From Bacteroides sp. (GTDB lineage Bacteria; Bacteroidota; Bacteroidia; Bacteroidales; Muribaculaceae), in the NCBI GenBank assembly GCA_023666905.1, contig JAMPBC010000005.1, positions 1-63,040 on the forward strand: a stretch of DNA of 63,040 bases, written 5' to 3'. This document shows positions 18,911-27,037 of the stretch, piece after piece. The stretch's first letter is position 1, and each line of letters opens with the position of its first letter. Made by a program: the position numbers and the translations under genes. The notes below the pieces were generated by a model that had not been told where the DNA came from, did not search any database, and saw only the letters and a list, made by a program, of their open reading frames with translations.

Positions 18911-19699
18911 ATGATAAGTCCATTAGCTCACGTTGACCCCTCTGCCAAAATTGGCAACAACGTCACCATTCACCCTTTCGCCTACATCGACGCTAACGTG
19001 GAGATTGGCGATAATTGTGAAATAATGTCCTACGCCAGCATTTTAGGCGGAACAAAAATGGGACAGAACAATAAGGTGTACCAGTACACCGTGGTTGGCG
19101 CCGATCCTCAGGATTTCCGCTGGAAAGGACAACCCTCATTCTGCACCATTGGCAACAACAACGTGATTCGTGAAAACGTAATCATTAACCGCGGATTCAA
19201 CTCCGAGCTTGGAACTCAAATTGGTGATGACTCCTTCATCATGGCCACCGCCCACATCGGACACGACACCGTGATTGAAGGTAAATGTGTGTTGGGCAAT
19301 GCCGTGGTGATTGCCGGGGAGGCCCGCGTGGGTCAGTGCTCCATCCTCTCATCGGGCGTAATCCTGCACGAGAAGTCAAGAGTGGGCGACTGGGCTCTTA
19401 TCAAAGGGGGCTGCCGCATTTCCGGAAACGTTCCTCCATTCGTAATCATGGCCCACAACCCCGCATCTTACTTTGGCGTGAACGCCGTGGTGCTACGCAA
19501 ACACGGACACTCCGAAGAGCAGATTGACGACATTGCCAAAGCCTATCGCCACGTTTATCAGAGCGGCACATCGGTGTTCAATGCCATGAAACGCATTGAA
19601 GCCGACCTTGAGCCAACCCCCGTGCGCGACCACATTCTTGCTTTCATCCGCGACAGCAAGATGCGACTCGTGGCCATTCCGCGCGACCTTGAACAGTGA
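18911..19699 (+). CDS. LpxA-like UDP-N-acetylglucosamine acyltransferase, stand-alone
   Basis: 262 residues of left-handed beta-helix hexapeptide repeats plus a C-terminal helical domain, as in LpxA (first lipid A step). 'VGADPQDFRWKG' corresponds to the substrate-binding 'xxxxQDLKYxG' segment, and 'TAHIGHD' keeps the catalytic histidine region. The later 'VHQF' motif of E. coli LpxA is replaced by 'LHEKS', so it is a divergent member. It is not next to lpxD, lpxC or fabZ but behind an efflux operon, so it may be a second LpxA-type enzyme, either for lipid A or another acylated sugar. Its own terminator follows at 19742. Confidence 0.82.
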   Translation: MISPLAHVDPSAKIGNNVTIHPFAYIDANVEIGDNCEIMSYASILGGTKMGQNNKVYQYTVVGADPQDFRWKGQPSFCTIGNNNVIRENVIINRGFNSELGTQIGDDSFIMATAHIGHDTVIEGKCVLGNAVVIAGEARVGQCSILSSGVILHEKSRVGDWALIKGGCRISGNVPPFVIMAHNPASYFGVNAVVLRKHGHSEEQIDDIAKAYRHVYQSGTSVFNAMKRIEADLEPTPVRDHILAFIRDSKMRLVAIPRDLEQ

Positions 19700-19741
19700 C
19701 CCACTCTCCCTGTCACTGACATCAAAACTTACTCATAAATC

Positions 19742-19791
19742 ATCCGGTGTCAGCAATAGTCCCCGAGGCTATTCATTGACACCGGATTTTA
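19742..19791 (+). terminator. Terminator after the LpxA-like gene
   Basis: ATCCGGTGTCA (19742-19752) pairs perfectly with TGACACCGGAT (19777-19787); an inner AATAG/CTATT helix extends the stem; TTTTATTTT follows. Confidence 0.85.
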
Positions 19792-19803
19792 TTTTCTCTC
19801 AAC

Positions 19804-20199
19804 ATGAAAAAGATATTCGCAACCCTGCTCGCCATTTTCATAATGGCAATCGGTACACCCATCTCAGCCGGCGCCCAAAACCTCACGCGTCAGCAAATGC
19901 GCCAGATGATCAACACCACCAAGCGTCAGCTTCCCATGAAAGTGTCTCAGACCATGTCCTGGACCCGCATTGACCTTGAAAGCAACAACACCGTGGTGCA
20001 CCTGACATTCGAGATTGTGGACAAGACAACCCCCTCGGTTCAGGAAGATTTGAAAAACCAATTGACCAAAATGTCGCAAGCCGACCTTTCCAAATTCCTC
20101 GGCTACGAATTCATTGACATGTTCCGCACATTCGACTGCACCGGCCTTGTAACATTCATTTTCCCGGACGGCACTAAGATCAACCGCGAAATCAAGTAA
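19804..20199 (+). CDS. Small exported protein of unknown function
   Basis: 131 residues with a signal peptide (about 24 residues, ending 'ISAGAQN'). The mature part is about 107 residues and predicted alpha/beta, with a Gln/Arg-rich start (LTRQQMRQMINTTKRQ), an amphipathic middle and a C-terminal 'LVTFIFPDGTKINREIK'. No domain recognised. It lies between a terminator and a strong promoter of the next gene and has no obvious promoter of its own, so it may be read through from upstream at low level. Codon use is ordinary. Confidence 0.7.
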   Translation: MKKIFATLLAIFIMAIGTPISAGAQNLTRQQMRQMINTTKRQLPMKVSQTMSWTRIDLESNNTVVHLTFEIVDKTTPSVQEDLKNQLTKMSQADLSKFLGYEFIDMFRTFDCTGLVTFIFPDGTKINREIK

Positions 20200-20227
20200 A
20201 ATCCCCCTTGCGAAAGGCAGTGAAGCA

Positions 20228-20258
20228 TTTGATTTTTTCAGATTAATAACTAAATTTG
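20228..20258 (+). promoter_or_regulatory. Promoter of the secreted endonuclease gene
   Basis: TTTG (20228-20231), 19 nt, TAAATTTG (20251-20258): exact consensus. Because it overlaps an upstream ATG at 20256, it shows that the real start is the ATG at 20283. Confidence 0.78.
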
Positions 20259-20282
20259 CATGCCAAATTTTTTCTATCAATC

Positions 20283-22709
20283 ATGCTTCACATAAACCGA
20301 ATTTTAATTGCTATGCTCGGCCTGGTAAGCGCTCTTGGCGCCACGGCCGAAATACCATTGGGTTACTACGACAGCTGCGACGGCAAAACAGGCCAGGCGC
20401 TGCTCAAATCCTTGTACGACAAAATCAGCGACCACACCAACGTGGGCTACGACGGACTTTGGAACGTGTATAAAAAGTCCGACGTCCGTGCCGACGGTAC
20501 GCTGTGGGACATTTATTCCACCAAAGCGTGGCCCTCAAACTTCACCCGTTGCGGAAACTACTCCGTGGTGGGCGACTGCGTGAACCGCGAGCACTCTCTT
20601 CCCAAAAGTTGGTGGGGAGGAACAAAAAGCACCCAGTATTCCGACGCGTTCCACCTTTATCCCACCGATGGAAAAGTCAACGGACAGCGCTCCAACTACC
20701 CCTTTGGCGAATGTGCCAATGGAAAAAGCCTTGCTGCCAGCGGCAACGTAAAACCGCTTGGACGCCTCGGCAACTCCACCTTCAGTGGCTACTCAAAGCA
20801 AGTGTTCGAACCCGACGATGAGTACAAGGGCGACCTTGCCCGAAGCTATTTCTACATGGCCGCTTGCTACAACGACCTGGTTTCAGGCTGGACCTCCGGA
20901 AATGGCGGCGACGTCTTTGCCGGTAACTCCTACCCCGTATTCACAACCTGGTCACAGGCGCTCCTGCTCAAATGGGCACGTCAGGACGTGGTGAGCCAAA
21001 AGGAAATTGACCGCAACAATGCCATTTACTCCTTCCAGCATAACCGCAACCCGTTCATTGACCACCCCGAACTCATTGAATATATCTGGGGCGACAAGGT
21101 TGGACAGGCATGGCACCCCGGTGGCTCTTCCGAACCGGTGTTCGAAGCCCCCGTGCAGAACACCGTAATCAATCTTGGCCAAGCCGCCCGAGGCATTGCA
21201 GCCGGCAAGAACGTCACAATCAAAGGCCGTTATCTCACCGGCAACGTAACCCTGTCGGCCACCGGCTCATTCAGCGTATCCCCTGCCACTCTCACAGCCG
21301 CTCAGGCCAATGAAGGCGCCACAGTCACCGTTACGGTCCTATCCAACTCCGCCGGCGATGCCGAAGGAACACTCAAACTATCATCGTCAGGCACCACCCG
21401 CACTGTCGACCTATACGCCGAGATTGTCGACGGACTTCCCGTCACCATAACCAACGTAACCACCGAAGGCTTCACCGTGAAGTGGGTCAACCTCCACGCA
21501 TCGGCACCCGCCACCAACTACACGCTCTCCGTGGCACAAGCAGGCCAAACCATTGCAGGCTATCCCGTCAGCGTCAAAGCGTCGGCCGAAAGCCACACCG
21601 TTACCGGCCTTGACCCCTCCACTGAATATTCGGTAACCTTCACCGATGTTCCCGGCAACATTGACATCCCCGTCCTCTCCGTAACCACCGCCGACCTTGT
21701 CCCCTCAATCCAGGTACTCTTCGATGGCAACCTCCAATTCACAGCCGCTCCCGGCGAACCCTCGGAAGTGGCCGAGCTCCTGCTTGAGGTTGAAAACATT
21801 GATTCCGAAATAACGGTAAGCGTTGACGCTCCGTTTGAAGTGTCAACCGACAAATCGGCTTGGGCTCGTTCAACAACCCTCGCTTCTGACGAAGAACGCT
21901 TCTATCTGCGACTTGGAGCCGCTCAGGCAGGCATTTACGAAACCACTATCCACATCACGGCCGGCAACTACGTTAACGACGACGCCGAGGCTCAGGGAAC
22001 CGTGGCTGTTGCCGCCGATTTTCTTGAAGACTGGGAAGGTGTAGAGAACCCCACCGAAGATGTGAAATGCTACTCCTCAACCACTTTCACCGGCTCGGCT
22101 TGCCGATGGGCTGTGAACGACGGAGGATTCGGAAGCGGCACACAGGACAACGACTTCAACGGATCAACGGTTCTGCGCATGGGTTCATCCGAAACATCAT
22201 CCATTGCAATGGCCGACGACAAAACCGCCGGACTCGGCACCGTTAAATTCGATGCAGCCAAATGGCCTAACACCCGAGAAGCCGACGCCGTGGTCAATGT
22301 GGACTACTCACTGGACGGAGGTCTAACCTGGACCACTGCTCAAACCGTTACTCTTTCAGAAACCACATCCACTCCGTTCACCGTAACAATCAACAAAGCC
22401 GGCAATGGCCGCGTTCGCTTTGCACAGCAGAGCGGCAAGCGCTGGTTCATTGACAACATCTCCATCAGCAACTTCTCCGAAATTGGAGCCGTGAACGAAC
22501 TGGACTACCACACATGGGATGCATTCTGCCGCGGCGGCAAACTCGTCATTGAAAGCCGCGATTCACAACGCCTCATCAGCGTTTACGGAATGGACGGCAT
22601 CACATGGCACAATGCCACTGTAGCTTCCGGCGAGGTAACCGTTGACCTTCCTCGAGGCCTCTACGTGGTTACCGACGGCAGCTTCTCCCGCCGCGTGTTG
22701 GTAAAATAA
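20283..22709 (+). CDS. Secreted endonuclease I family nuclease with C-terminal extension
   Basis: 808 residues. A signal peptide (about 22 residues) is followed by an endonuclease I (NucM/EndA-like) domain, about residues 22-275, with the catalytic 'CVNREHSLPKSWWGG' motif and 'DAFHLYPTDGKVNGQRSNYPFGE'-type region split around it. Then come beta-rich modules: an Ig-like segment (about 290-380), a fibronectin III-like segment (about 385-470, 'GFTVKWVNLHASAPATNYTL' type), a second Ig-like segment and a jelly-roll-like domain starting 'FLEDWEG'. The last 60 residues ('GLYVVTDGSFSRRVLVK') resemble a por-secretion (type IX) sorting tail. It probably degrades extracellular DNA. Its own promoter and terminator make it a single-gene unit. 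Confidence 0.88.
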   Translation: MLHINRILIAMLGLVSALGATAEIPLGYYDSCDGKTGQALLKSLYDKISDHTNVGYDGLWNVYKKSDVRADGTLWDIYSTKAWPSNFTRCGNYSVVGDCVNREHSLPKSWWGGTKSTQYSDAFHLYPTDGKVNGQRSNYPFGECANGKSLAASGNVKPLGRLGNSTFSGYSKQVFEPDDEYKGDLARSYFYMAACYNDLVSGWTSGNGGDVFAGNSYPVFTTWSQALLLKWARQDVVSQKEIDRNNAIYSFQHNRNPFIDHPELIEYIWGDKVGQAWHPGGSSEPVFEAPVQNTVINLGQAARGIAAGKNVTIKGRYLTGNVTLSATGSFSVSPATLTAAQANEGATVTVTVLSNSAGDAEGTLKLSSSGTTRTVDLYAEIVDGLPVTITNVTTEGFTVKWVNLHASAPATNYTLSVAQAGQTIAGYPVSVKASAESHTVTGLDPSTEYSVTFTDVPGNIDIPVLSVTTADLVPSIQVLFDGNLQFTAAPGEPSEVAELLLEVENIDSEITVSVDAPFEVSTDKSAWARSTTLASDEERFYLRLGAAQAGIYETTIHITAGNYVNDDAEAQGTVAVAADFLEDWEGVENPTEDVKCYSSTTFTGSACRWAVNDGGFGSGTQDNDFNGSTVLRMGSSETSSIAMADDKTAGLGTVKFDAAKWPNTREADAVVNVDYSLDGGLTWTTAQTVTLSETTSTPFTVTINKAGNGRVRFAQQSGKRWFIDNISISNFSEIGAVNELDYHTWDAFCRGGKLVIESRDSQRLISVYGMDGITWHNATVASGEVTVDLPRGLYVVTDGSFSRRVLVK

Positions 22710-22731
22710 CCGCTTCACTTATCCACATATC

Positions 22732-22773
22732 AAGCGCCCTCGCCACCCCTTGTGGTGAAACGGGGCGCTTTTG
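22732..22773 (+). terminator. Terminator after the endonuclease gene
   Basis: AAGCGCCC (22732-22739) pairs with GGGCGCTT (22763-22770) around an inner CCACC/GGTG helix, followed by TTGTTT. The T-run overlaps the -33 element of the galE promoter. Confidence 0.75.
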
Positions 22774-22805
22774 TTTGTCCAATTCCCGTCATTTTATTAC
22801 TTTTG
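22774..22805 (+). promoter_or_regulatory. galE promoter
   Basis: TTTG (22774-22777), 20 nt, TACTTTTG (22798-22805). Leader of about 70 nt to the galE ATG at 22883; the upstream ATG at 22775 is excluded because it lies in the promoter. Confidence 0.65.
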
Positions 22806-22882
22806 CATATCGGGGCGTGCGTACACTCACCGCGCCATCCCCTACCCACTTACATTCTGCACTTTCCAAACTCTGTACAAAT

Positions 22883-23920
22883 ATGAAAAAAGACCGTATT
22901 CTCGTTACCGGTGGAACAGGCTACATTGGCTCCCACACCGTGGTTGAACTCCAAAATGCCGGCTATCCGGTGGTAATCATCGACAACCTGTCGAACTCCA
23001 ACATCGACGTGCTCGACGGTATTGAACGCATCACCGGCAAGCGCCCCGACTTCGTGGAAGCCGACTGCACCGACATGGAGGCACTCAAAAAACTCTTCGC
23101 CGACTATCCCGACATTCGCGGAATCATCAACTTCGCCGCATCAAAAGCCGTTGGTGAATCAGTGCAGAAACCCATCCTCTACTATCGCAACAACCTCAAC
23201 ACCCTGCTCAACCTTCTGGACCTCATGGGCCCCAACGGAGTGAAAGGCATCGTGTTCTCTTCATCTTGTACAGTTTACGGCGAGCCCGACGTAAACCCCG
23301 TAACCGAGCAGTCGCCCATCAAGAAAGCGACGTCGCCTTACGGAAACACAAAGCAAATCTCTGAGGAAATCATCACCGACGTAATTGCCGCCGGCGCTCC
23401 CTTCAAAAGCGTCATCCTCCGCTACTTCAACCCCGTGGGCGCACACCCCTCGGCTGAAATCGGCGAGCTCCCCAACGGTGTTCCCCAAAATCTCATCCCC
23501 TACCTCACCCAAACCGCCATCGGCATTCGCAAAGAGCTCAGCGTGTTCGGCGACGACTATAACACCCCCGACGGCTCATGTATTCGCGACTACATCAACG
23601 TTGTGGACCTCGCCAAGGCTCACGTAATCGCCGTGGAACGCATGCTTGAGGACAAATCACAGGACAAAATCGAAATCTTCAACCTCGGAACCGGTCGCGG
23701 AACCTCCGTGCTTGAACTCATCCACACATTCGAAAGCGCCACAGGCGTAAAAGTACCCCACAAAATCGTTGGCCGCCGCGAAGGCGACATTGAAAAAGTG
23801 TGGGCCGACCCCACTTACGCCAACACCGTGCTCGGATGGGTGGCCGACTCCTCGCTCGAGGACACCATGCGCTCAGCATGGGCATGGCAGTGCAAGCTCC
23901 GCGAACGCGGCATAATGTAA
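22883..23920 (+). CDS. galE: UDP-glucose 4-epimerase
   Basis: A 345-residue short-chain dehydrogenase-type epimerase interconverting UDP-glucose and UDP-galactose. It shows the NAD-binding 'VTGGTGYIGSHT', the catalytic 'SSSCTVYG' serine region and the Y-x-x-x-K motif in 'SPYGNTK', plus 'YFNPVGAHPS', all typical of GalE. The ATG at 22883 gives the normal N-terminus 'MKKDRILVTGG'. The DUF4105 gene starts 1 nt after its stop, so they are co-transcribed. Confidence 0.95.
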   Translation: MKKDRILVTGGTGYIGSHTVVELQNAGYPVVIIDNLSNSNIDVLDGIERITGKRPDFVEADCTDMEALKKLFADYPDIRGIINFAASKAVGESVQKPILYYRNNLNTLLNLLDLMGPNGVKGIVFSSSCTVYGEPDVNPVTEQSPIKKATSPYGNTKQISEEIITDVIAAGAPFKSVILRYFNPVGAHPSAEIGELPNGVPQNLIPYLTQTAIGIRKELSVFGDDYNTPDGSCIRDYINVVDLAKAHVIAVERMLEDKSQDKIEIFNLGTGRGTSVLELIHTFESATGVKVPHKIVGRREGDIEKVWADPTYANTVLGWVADSSLEDTMRSAWAWQCKLRERGIM

Positions 23921-23921
23921 C

Positions 23922-25136
23922 ATGACAATAATCAGATTAATATCAACCCTCACACTGGCCTTGGTCATGGGATCCGTCTCCATGGCCAAGGCTCAGTCTT
24001 CCTCATCCCCGGCTCCCGAGCCTGACACCACCATCACCGTAAGCCTTCTCACGGCCGCCCCGGGACCCGAAATCTACCAACTCGAAGGGCATTCCGGCCT
24101 GCGCATACGCACTGCCGGCTCCGACATGGTGGCCAACTGGGGACTCTTTGACTTCAACACCCCCAACTTTGTTTATCGCTTTGTCAAGGGCGAAACCGAC
24201 TATTGTGTAGGCCTTATTCCGTTCTCCTACATCCTCAACGAATATCAAACTGAAAAACGCCGACTCACCGAGCAGGTACTCAACCTCACCCCGCAACAAG
24301 CCCGTAAGCTCTCGCTGTTGGTAATGGAAGCCGTGCAACCCCAAAACCGCACTTATCGCTACAATTACGTGCTCGACAATTGCGCCACCCGCCCCATTGC
24401 GTTCATTGAAAAAGCCGTGGCCGACAGTATTCACTTCCCCGTCGCAGCCGCGCAACTCGGGCAGGAAACCACCTTCCGCAACGTAATGCGCCACTTCCAC
24501 GCCAACTATCCCTGGTATCAGTTTGGCATTGACCTCGCACTCGGCTCCGGCATCGACTACCCCATCTCCGTGCGCCAAACAGCCTTTGCCCCTGTGGTGC
24601 TTGAGCAAATTGCCGCGCACGCCCTGATTGGCGACTCCATTCCCCTGGTACGCTCCACTGTCATCCTCAACGGCGGCCCCGAATCCGGCCCAATCCTTCC
24701 TCCCACACCCTGGTATCTCACCCCCCTGACCGCCATGTGGATTCTGGCCGCTATATGTCTATGTTCAGCAATGATTGCCTGCAAGAAACACCGCCTGGCC
24801 AAAATAGCGCAGAGCATCTACTTCGGCATCATAGGACTGATGGGCTGCATAATCGCATTCCTTGTGTGCGTCTCCACCCACGAGGCCACATCCCCCAACT
24901 GGATTATACTTTGGCTCAACCCTCTGGCTCTGCTGGTGCCCCTGCTAATCGGCTTCAAATGCTGCCTGCGGCCTCTTCGCTGGTACATGATTCTTAATCT
25001 TAGCATGATTGTGCTCTACGCCATCACATGCGCCTTCGGAACCCAAAGCCCCAATGCGGCTTTCCTGCCTCTGGCGTTGTCCAACATCATAATGACTGTT
25101 TCATTCCTCCACACATCGCGTGAACCACTCAATTAA
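23922..25136 (+). CDS. DUF4105 membrane protein, likely Lnb-type lipoprotein N-acyltransferase
   Basis: 404 residues: signal/anchor segment (about 1-24), a soluble DUF4105 domain (about 38-260) with 'EGHSGLRI' and 'YVLDNCATRP', a His and a Cys arranged like a papain-type pair, then about five membrane helices (residues 265-395). From memory, a DUF4105 protein of Bacteroides was reported as the lipoprotein N-acyltransferase Lnb, which completes lipoprotein triacylation in organisms without Lnt; domain layout here fits that, but orthology was not tested. It sits directly behind galE and its end overlaps the next gene by 17 nt. Confidence 0.75.
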   Translation: MTIIRLISTLTLALVMGSVSMAKAQSSSSPAPEPDTTITVSLLTAAPGPEIYQLEGHSGLRIRTAGSDMVANWGLFDFNTPNFVYRFVKGETDYCVGLIPFSYILNEYQTEKRRLTEQVLNLTPQQARKLSLLVMEAVQPQNRTYRYNYVLDNCATRPIAFIEKAVADSIHFPVAAAQLGQETTFRNVMRHFHANYPWYQFGIDLALGSGIDYPISVRQTAFAPVVLEQIAAHALIGDSIPLVRSTVILNGGPESGPILPPTPWYLTPLTAMWILAAICLCSAMIACKKHRLAKIAQSIYFGIIGLMGCIIAFLVCVSTHEATSPNWIILWLNPLALLVPLLIGFKCCLRPLRWYMILNLSMIVLYAITCAFGTQSPNAAFLPLALSNIIMTVSFLHTSREPLN

Positions 25137-26691
25137 CTCCATACTCACCCGCATTGCAGGCCTGCTGCTTTTTGCAGCGCTCCTCCCTGCCGTAGCCAAA
25201 GCCCAGCCGGCACAACGCCCTGATCTCGTGGCCGTTATCACCGTAGAGGGTCTTTCGGCCGACTATCTCCACCTTCTCAAGCCAATGTTCACCCCCGGCG
25301 GATTCAACAAGCTGATGAACAGTGGCGTCACATTTGACCGCATTGATTTCGGCCCCGGAATAGACCCCGCCGCCGGAACCGCTATAATCCACACCGGAGC
25401 ATCGCCAATGGTCAACGGCATCCCCGCCGCTAAAGTCTACGACGTTGCAACCAAGCTGGCTCGCTCACCGCTCCACGACCCCGCCATGATGGGCAACTTC
25501 ACCGACGAAACATTCTCACCCACCCCCCTTAAGGTCTCCACCATTGCCGACGAGTTGCGCATTGCCACCAACGGTGCCGGACGCGCCTACGCCGTGGCAC
25601 CCGTCAACCACGAAGCAATAATCGGTGCCGGACATGCCGGAAACGGCGCCTTCTGGATTAACGAGATGACCGGCAACTGGGCCACTTCCACCTACTTCAA
25701 GGAGATGCCCGCAGCCGTCAAAAACCGAAATTACCGCAACTCCCTGGCCTCCCGCCTTGACACCATGCGTTGGACCCCGCTCCTCAACCTTTCGCTCTAT
25801 CCCGGTCTCTCACGGCAGGAAATGCAAAAGCCCTTCCGCATCAACTTTCCCTCGAAGGACGTTCAGCGCGTGCGCCGCTACCTCCAGTCGCCCCTGAGCA
25901 ACACCGAAGTAACCGACGTGGCCATAGATCTCATCAACGAAACCTCACTCGGCAAAGGTAACTCCACCGACATCATCTCACTGGCCTACACCATTCCAAC
26001 CGACGCCTCGCAAGCTGAAATAATCGACAGCTACCTGCGCCTTGACCGCGACCTGGCCCGCCTCTTTCAGGCCCTGCCGGCCGACCAAAGCACCGTTTTG
26101 CTCACAGGCGTACCCTCTGTCAGCGGAACAGCCCCCGATTCCAAGCAGTGGAACATACCCTCCGGCCTATACTCCGTGAAACGCGCCATCTCACTTCTCG
26201 ACATCCAACTCATGGCCGTCCACGGCAACGGCGACTGGATTCTCGGGTACTATGACCGCAACTTCTACCTCAACCGCAAACTAATCAAGGACCGCGGCCT
26301 CAACCTGCAGGACTTCCGCCGCGAAGTGGCCGACTTTCTGGCCCGCATGGCCGGAGTGAGCAACGTGGTGACCATTGACGACATCGCCGCCTCGCGCGCC
26401 GGCGACAATCCCCGCGCCCTCAAACGCAACACCTCCATGGCCCATGCCGGCGACGTGATTATTGAAGTAAGTCCCGGATGGCAGATTATCGACGACGGCA
26501 CCGGAAAAGCCTCAGGCGTTCAGCGCCACACAGCCATAGACATCCCCGCATTCATCGTGGCGCCCGAGCTCAAGCGGCTGCAAATCACCGAAGCCACCGA
26601 CGCCCGCGTCCTCGCCCCCACGCTCTCCCGCCTGCTGCTCATCCGCGCCCCCAACGGAGCCTCACAGCCCGCCCTCCACCTCATCCCATAG
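25120..26691 (+). CDS. Alkaline-phosphatase-fold protein lacking catalytic residues
   Basis: 523 residues with a signal peptide (about 30 residues, 'AKAQPAQR'). The fold is that of PafA/NPP-type phosphatases: first strand 'VAVITVEGLSADYL', 'IIHTGASPMVNGI', and 'IDSYLRLDRDLARLFQAL'. However, the first-strand metal-binding Asp is Glu; the nucleophile Thr position (17 residues before the 'NGI') holds Pro; the 'D-x-x-x-H' of the metal site reads 'YTIPTDAS'; and the 'DHG' motif reads 'GVPSVSG'. Hydrolytic activity is therefore unlikely. The GTG start overlaps the DUF4105 gene by 17 nt, implying coupled expression and possibly a structural role with that membrane protein. Confidence 0.82.
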   Translation: MNHSINSILTRIAGLLLFAALLPAVAKAQPAQRPDLVAVITVEGLSADYLHLLKPMFTPGGFNKLMNSGVTFDRIDFGPGIDPAAGTAIIHTGASPMVNGIPAAKVYDVATKLARSPLHDPAMMGNFTDETFSPTPLKVSTIADELRIATNGAGRAYAVAPVNHEAIIGAGHAGNGAFWINEMTGNWATSTYFKEMPAAVKNRNYRNSLASRLDTMRWTPLLNLSLYPGLSRQEMQKPFRINFPSKDVQRVRRYLQSPLSNTEVTDVAIDLINETSLGKGNSTDIISLAYTIPTDASQAEIIDSYLRLDRDLARLFQALPADQSTVLLTGVPSVSGTAPDSKQWNIPSGLYSVKRAISLLDIQLMAVHGNGDWILGYYDRNFYLNRKLIKDRGLNLQDFRREVADFLARMAGVSNVVTIDDIAASRAGDNPRALKRNTSMAHAGDVIIEVSPGWQIIDDGTGKASGVQRHTAIDIPAFIVAPELKRLQITEATDARVLAPTLSRLLLIRAPNGASQPALHLIP

Positions 26692-26822
26692 CGCCCACCC
26701 CCACTCTCTCAACCACTCGCCAAAGAAAAACACCAAGCCGAAATGTTCTCTGTTATCTCTGTCATCTATTAATTATTCACTGTTATCTAAAAAAAGCTCC
26801 TTGCCAATCCAAATATTTTCCG

Positions 26823-26890
26823 AACCTGCATGCAAACCTACGTACCAACCTGCATGCAAGTTTTTAAATGATGGAGCGAAATGATGGAGC
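26823..26890. repeat. Two pairs of short direct repeats upstream of the carboxynorspermidine dehydrogenase gene
   Basis: A 13-bp unit recurs after 24 bp and a 10-bp unit recurs after 13 bp, about 45-100 nt upstream of the promoter. TGCATGCA (twice) and TACGTA are self-complementary, so this may be a binding site cluster. Confidence 0.6.
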
Positions 26891-26923
26891 CGTGGAAGAA
26901 GGCGCGTTTTTGAGGGGGTAATG

Positions 26924-26954
26924 TTTGTGAATTGGGATAATTTGCTTAATTTAG
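26924..26954 (+). promoter_or_regulatory. Candidate promoter of the carboxynorspermidine dehydrogenase gene
   Basis: TTTG (26924-26927), 19 nt, TAATTTAG (26947-26954), one mismatch to the -7 consensus. The start codon is at 27038. Confidence 0.45.
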
Positions 26955-27037
26955 CTGAATCATTTTGCCGGGCAGCCAAGTCCGACATGGTTTAACAACA
27001 CATAAATTCAAGCTAACATTCTAACCAACAATAACGT

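Larger units (their letters stand above)
26692..27037. other. 346-nt gene-free stretch with direct repeats
   Basis: No credible gene. It contains a direct repeat AACCTGCATGCAA (26823-26835 and 26847-26859, each with the palindrome TGCATGCA and separated by a TACGTA palindrome) and a second direct repeat ATGATGGAGC (26868-26877 and 26881-26890). A candidate promoter follows at 26924-26954. No clear terminator for the upstream operon was found. Confidence 0.6.

Noticed and set aside
18895-18911. Promoter-like TACCTTTTG right before the LpxA-like ATG
   Set aside because: One base too long for TAnnTTTG and would leave no leader; the gene is better explained as part of the efflux transcript.
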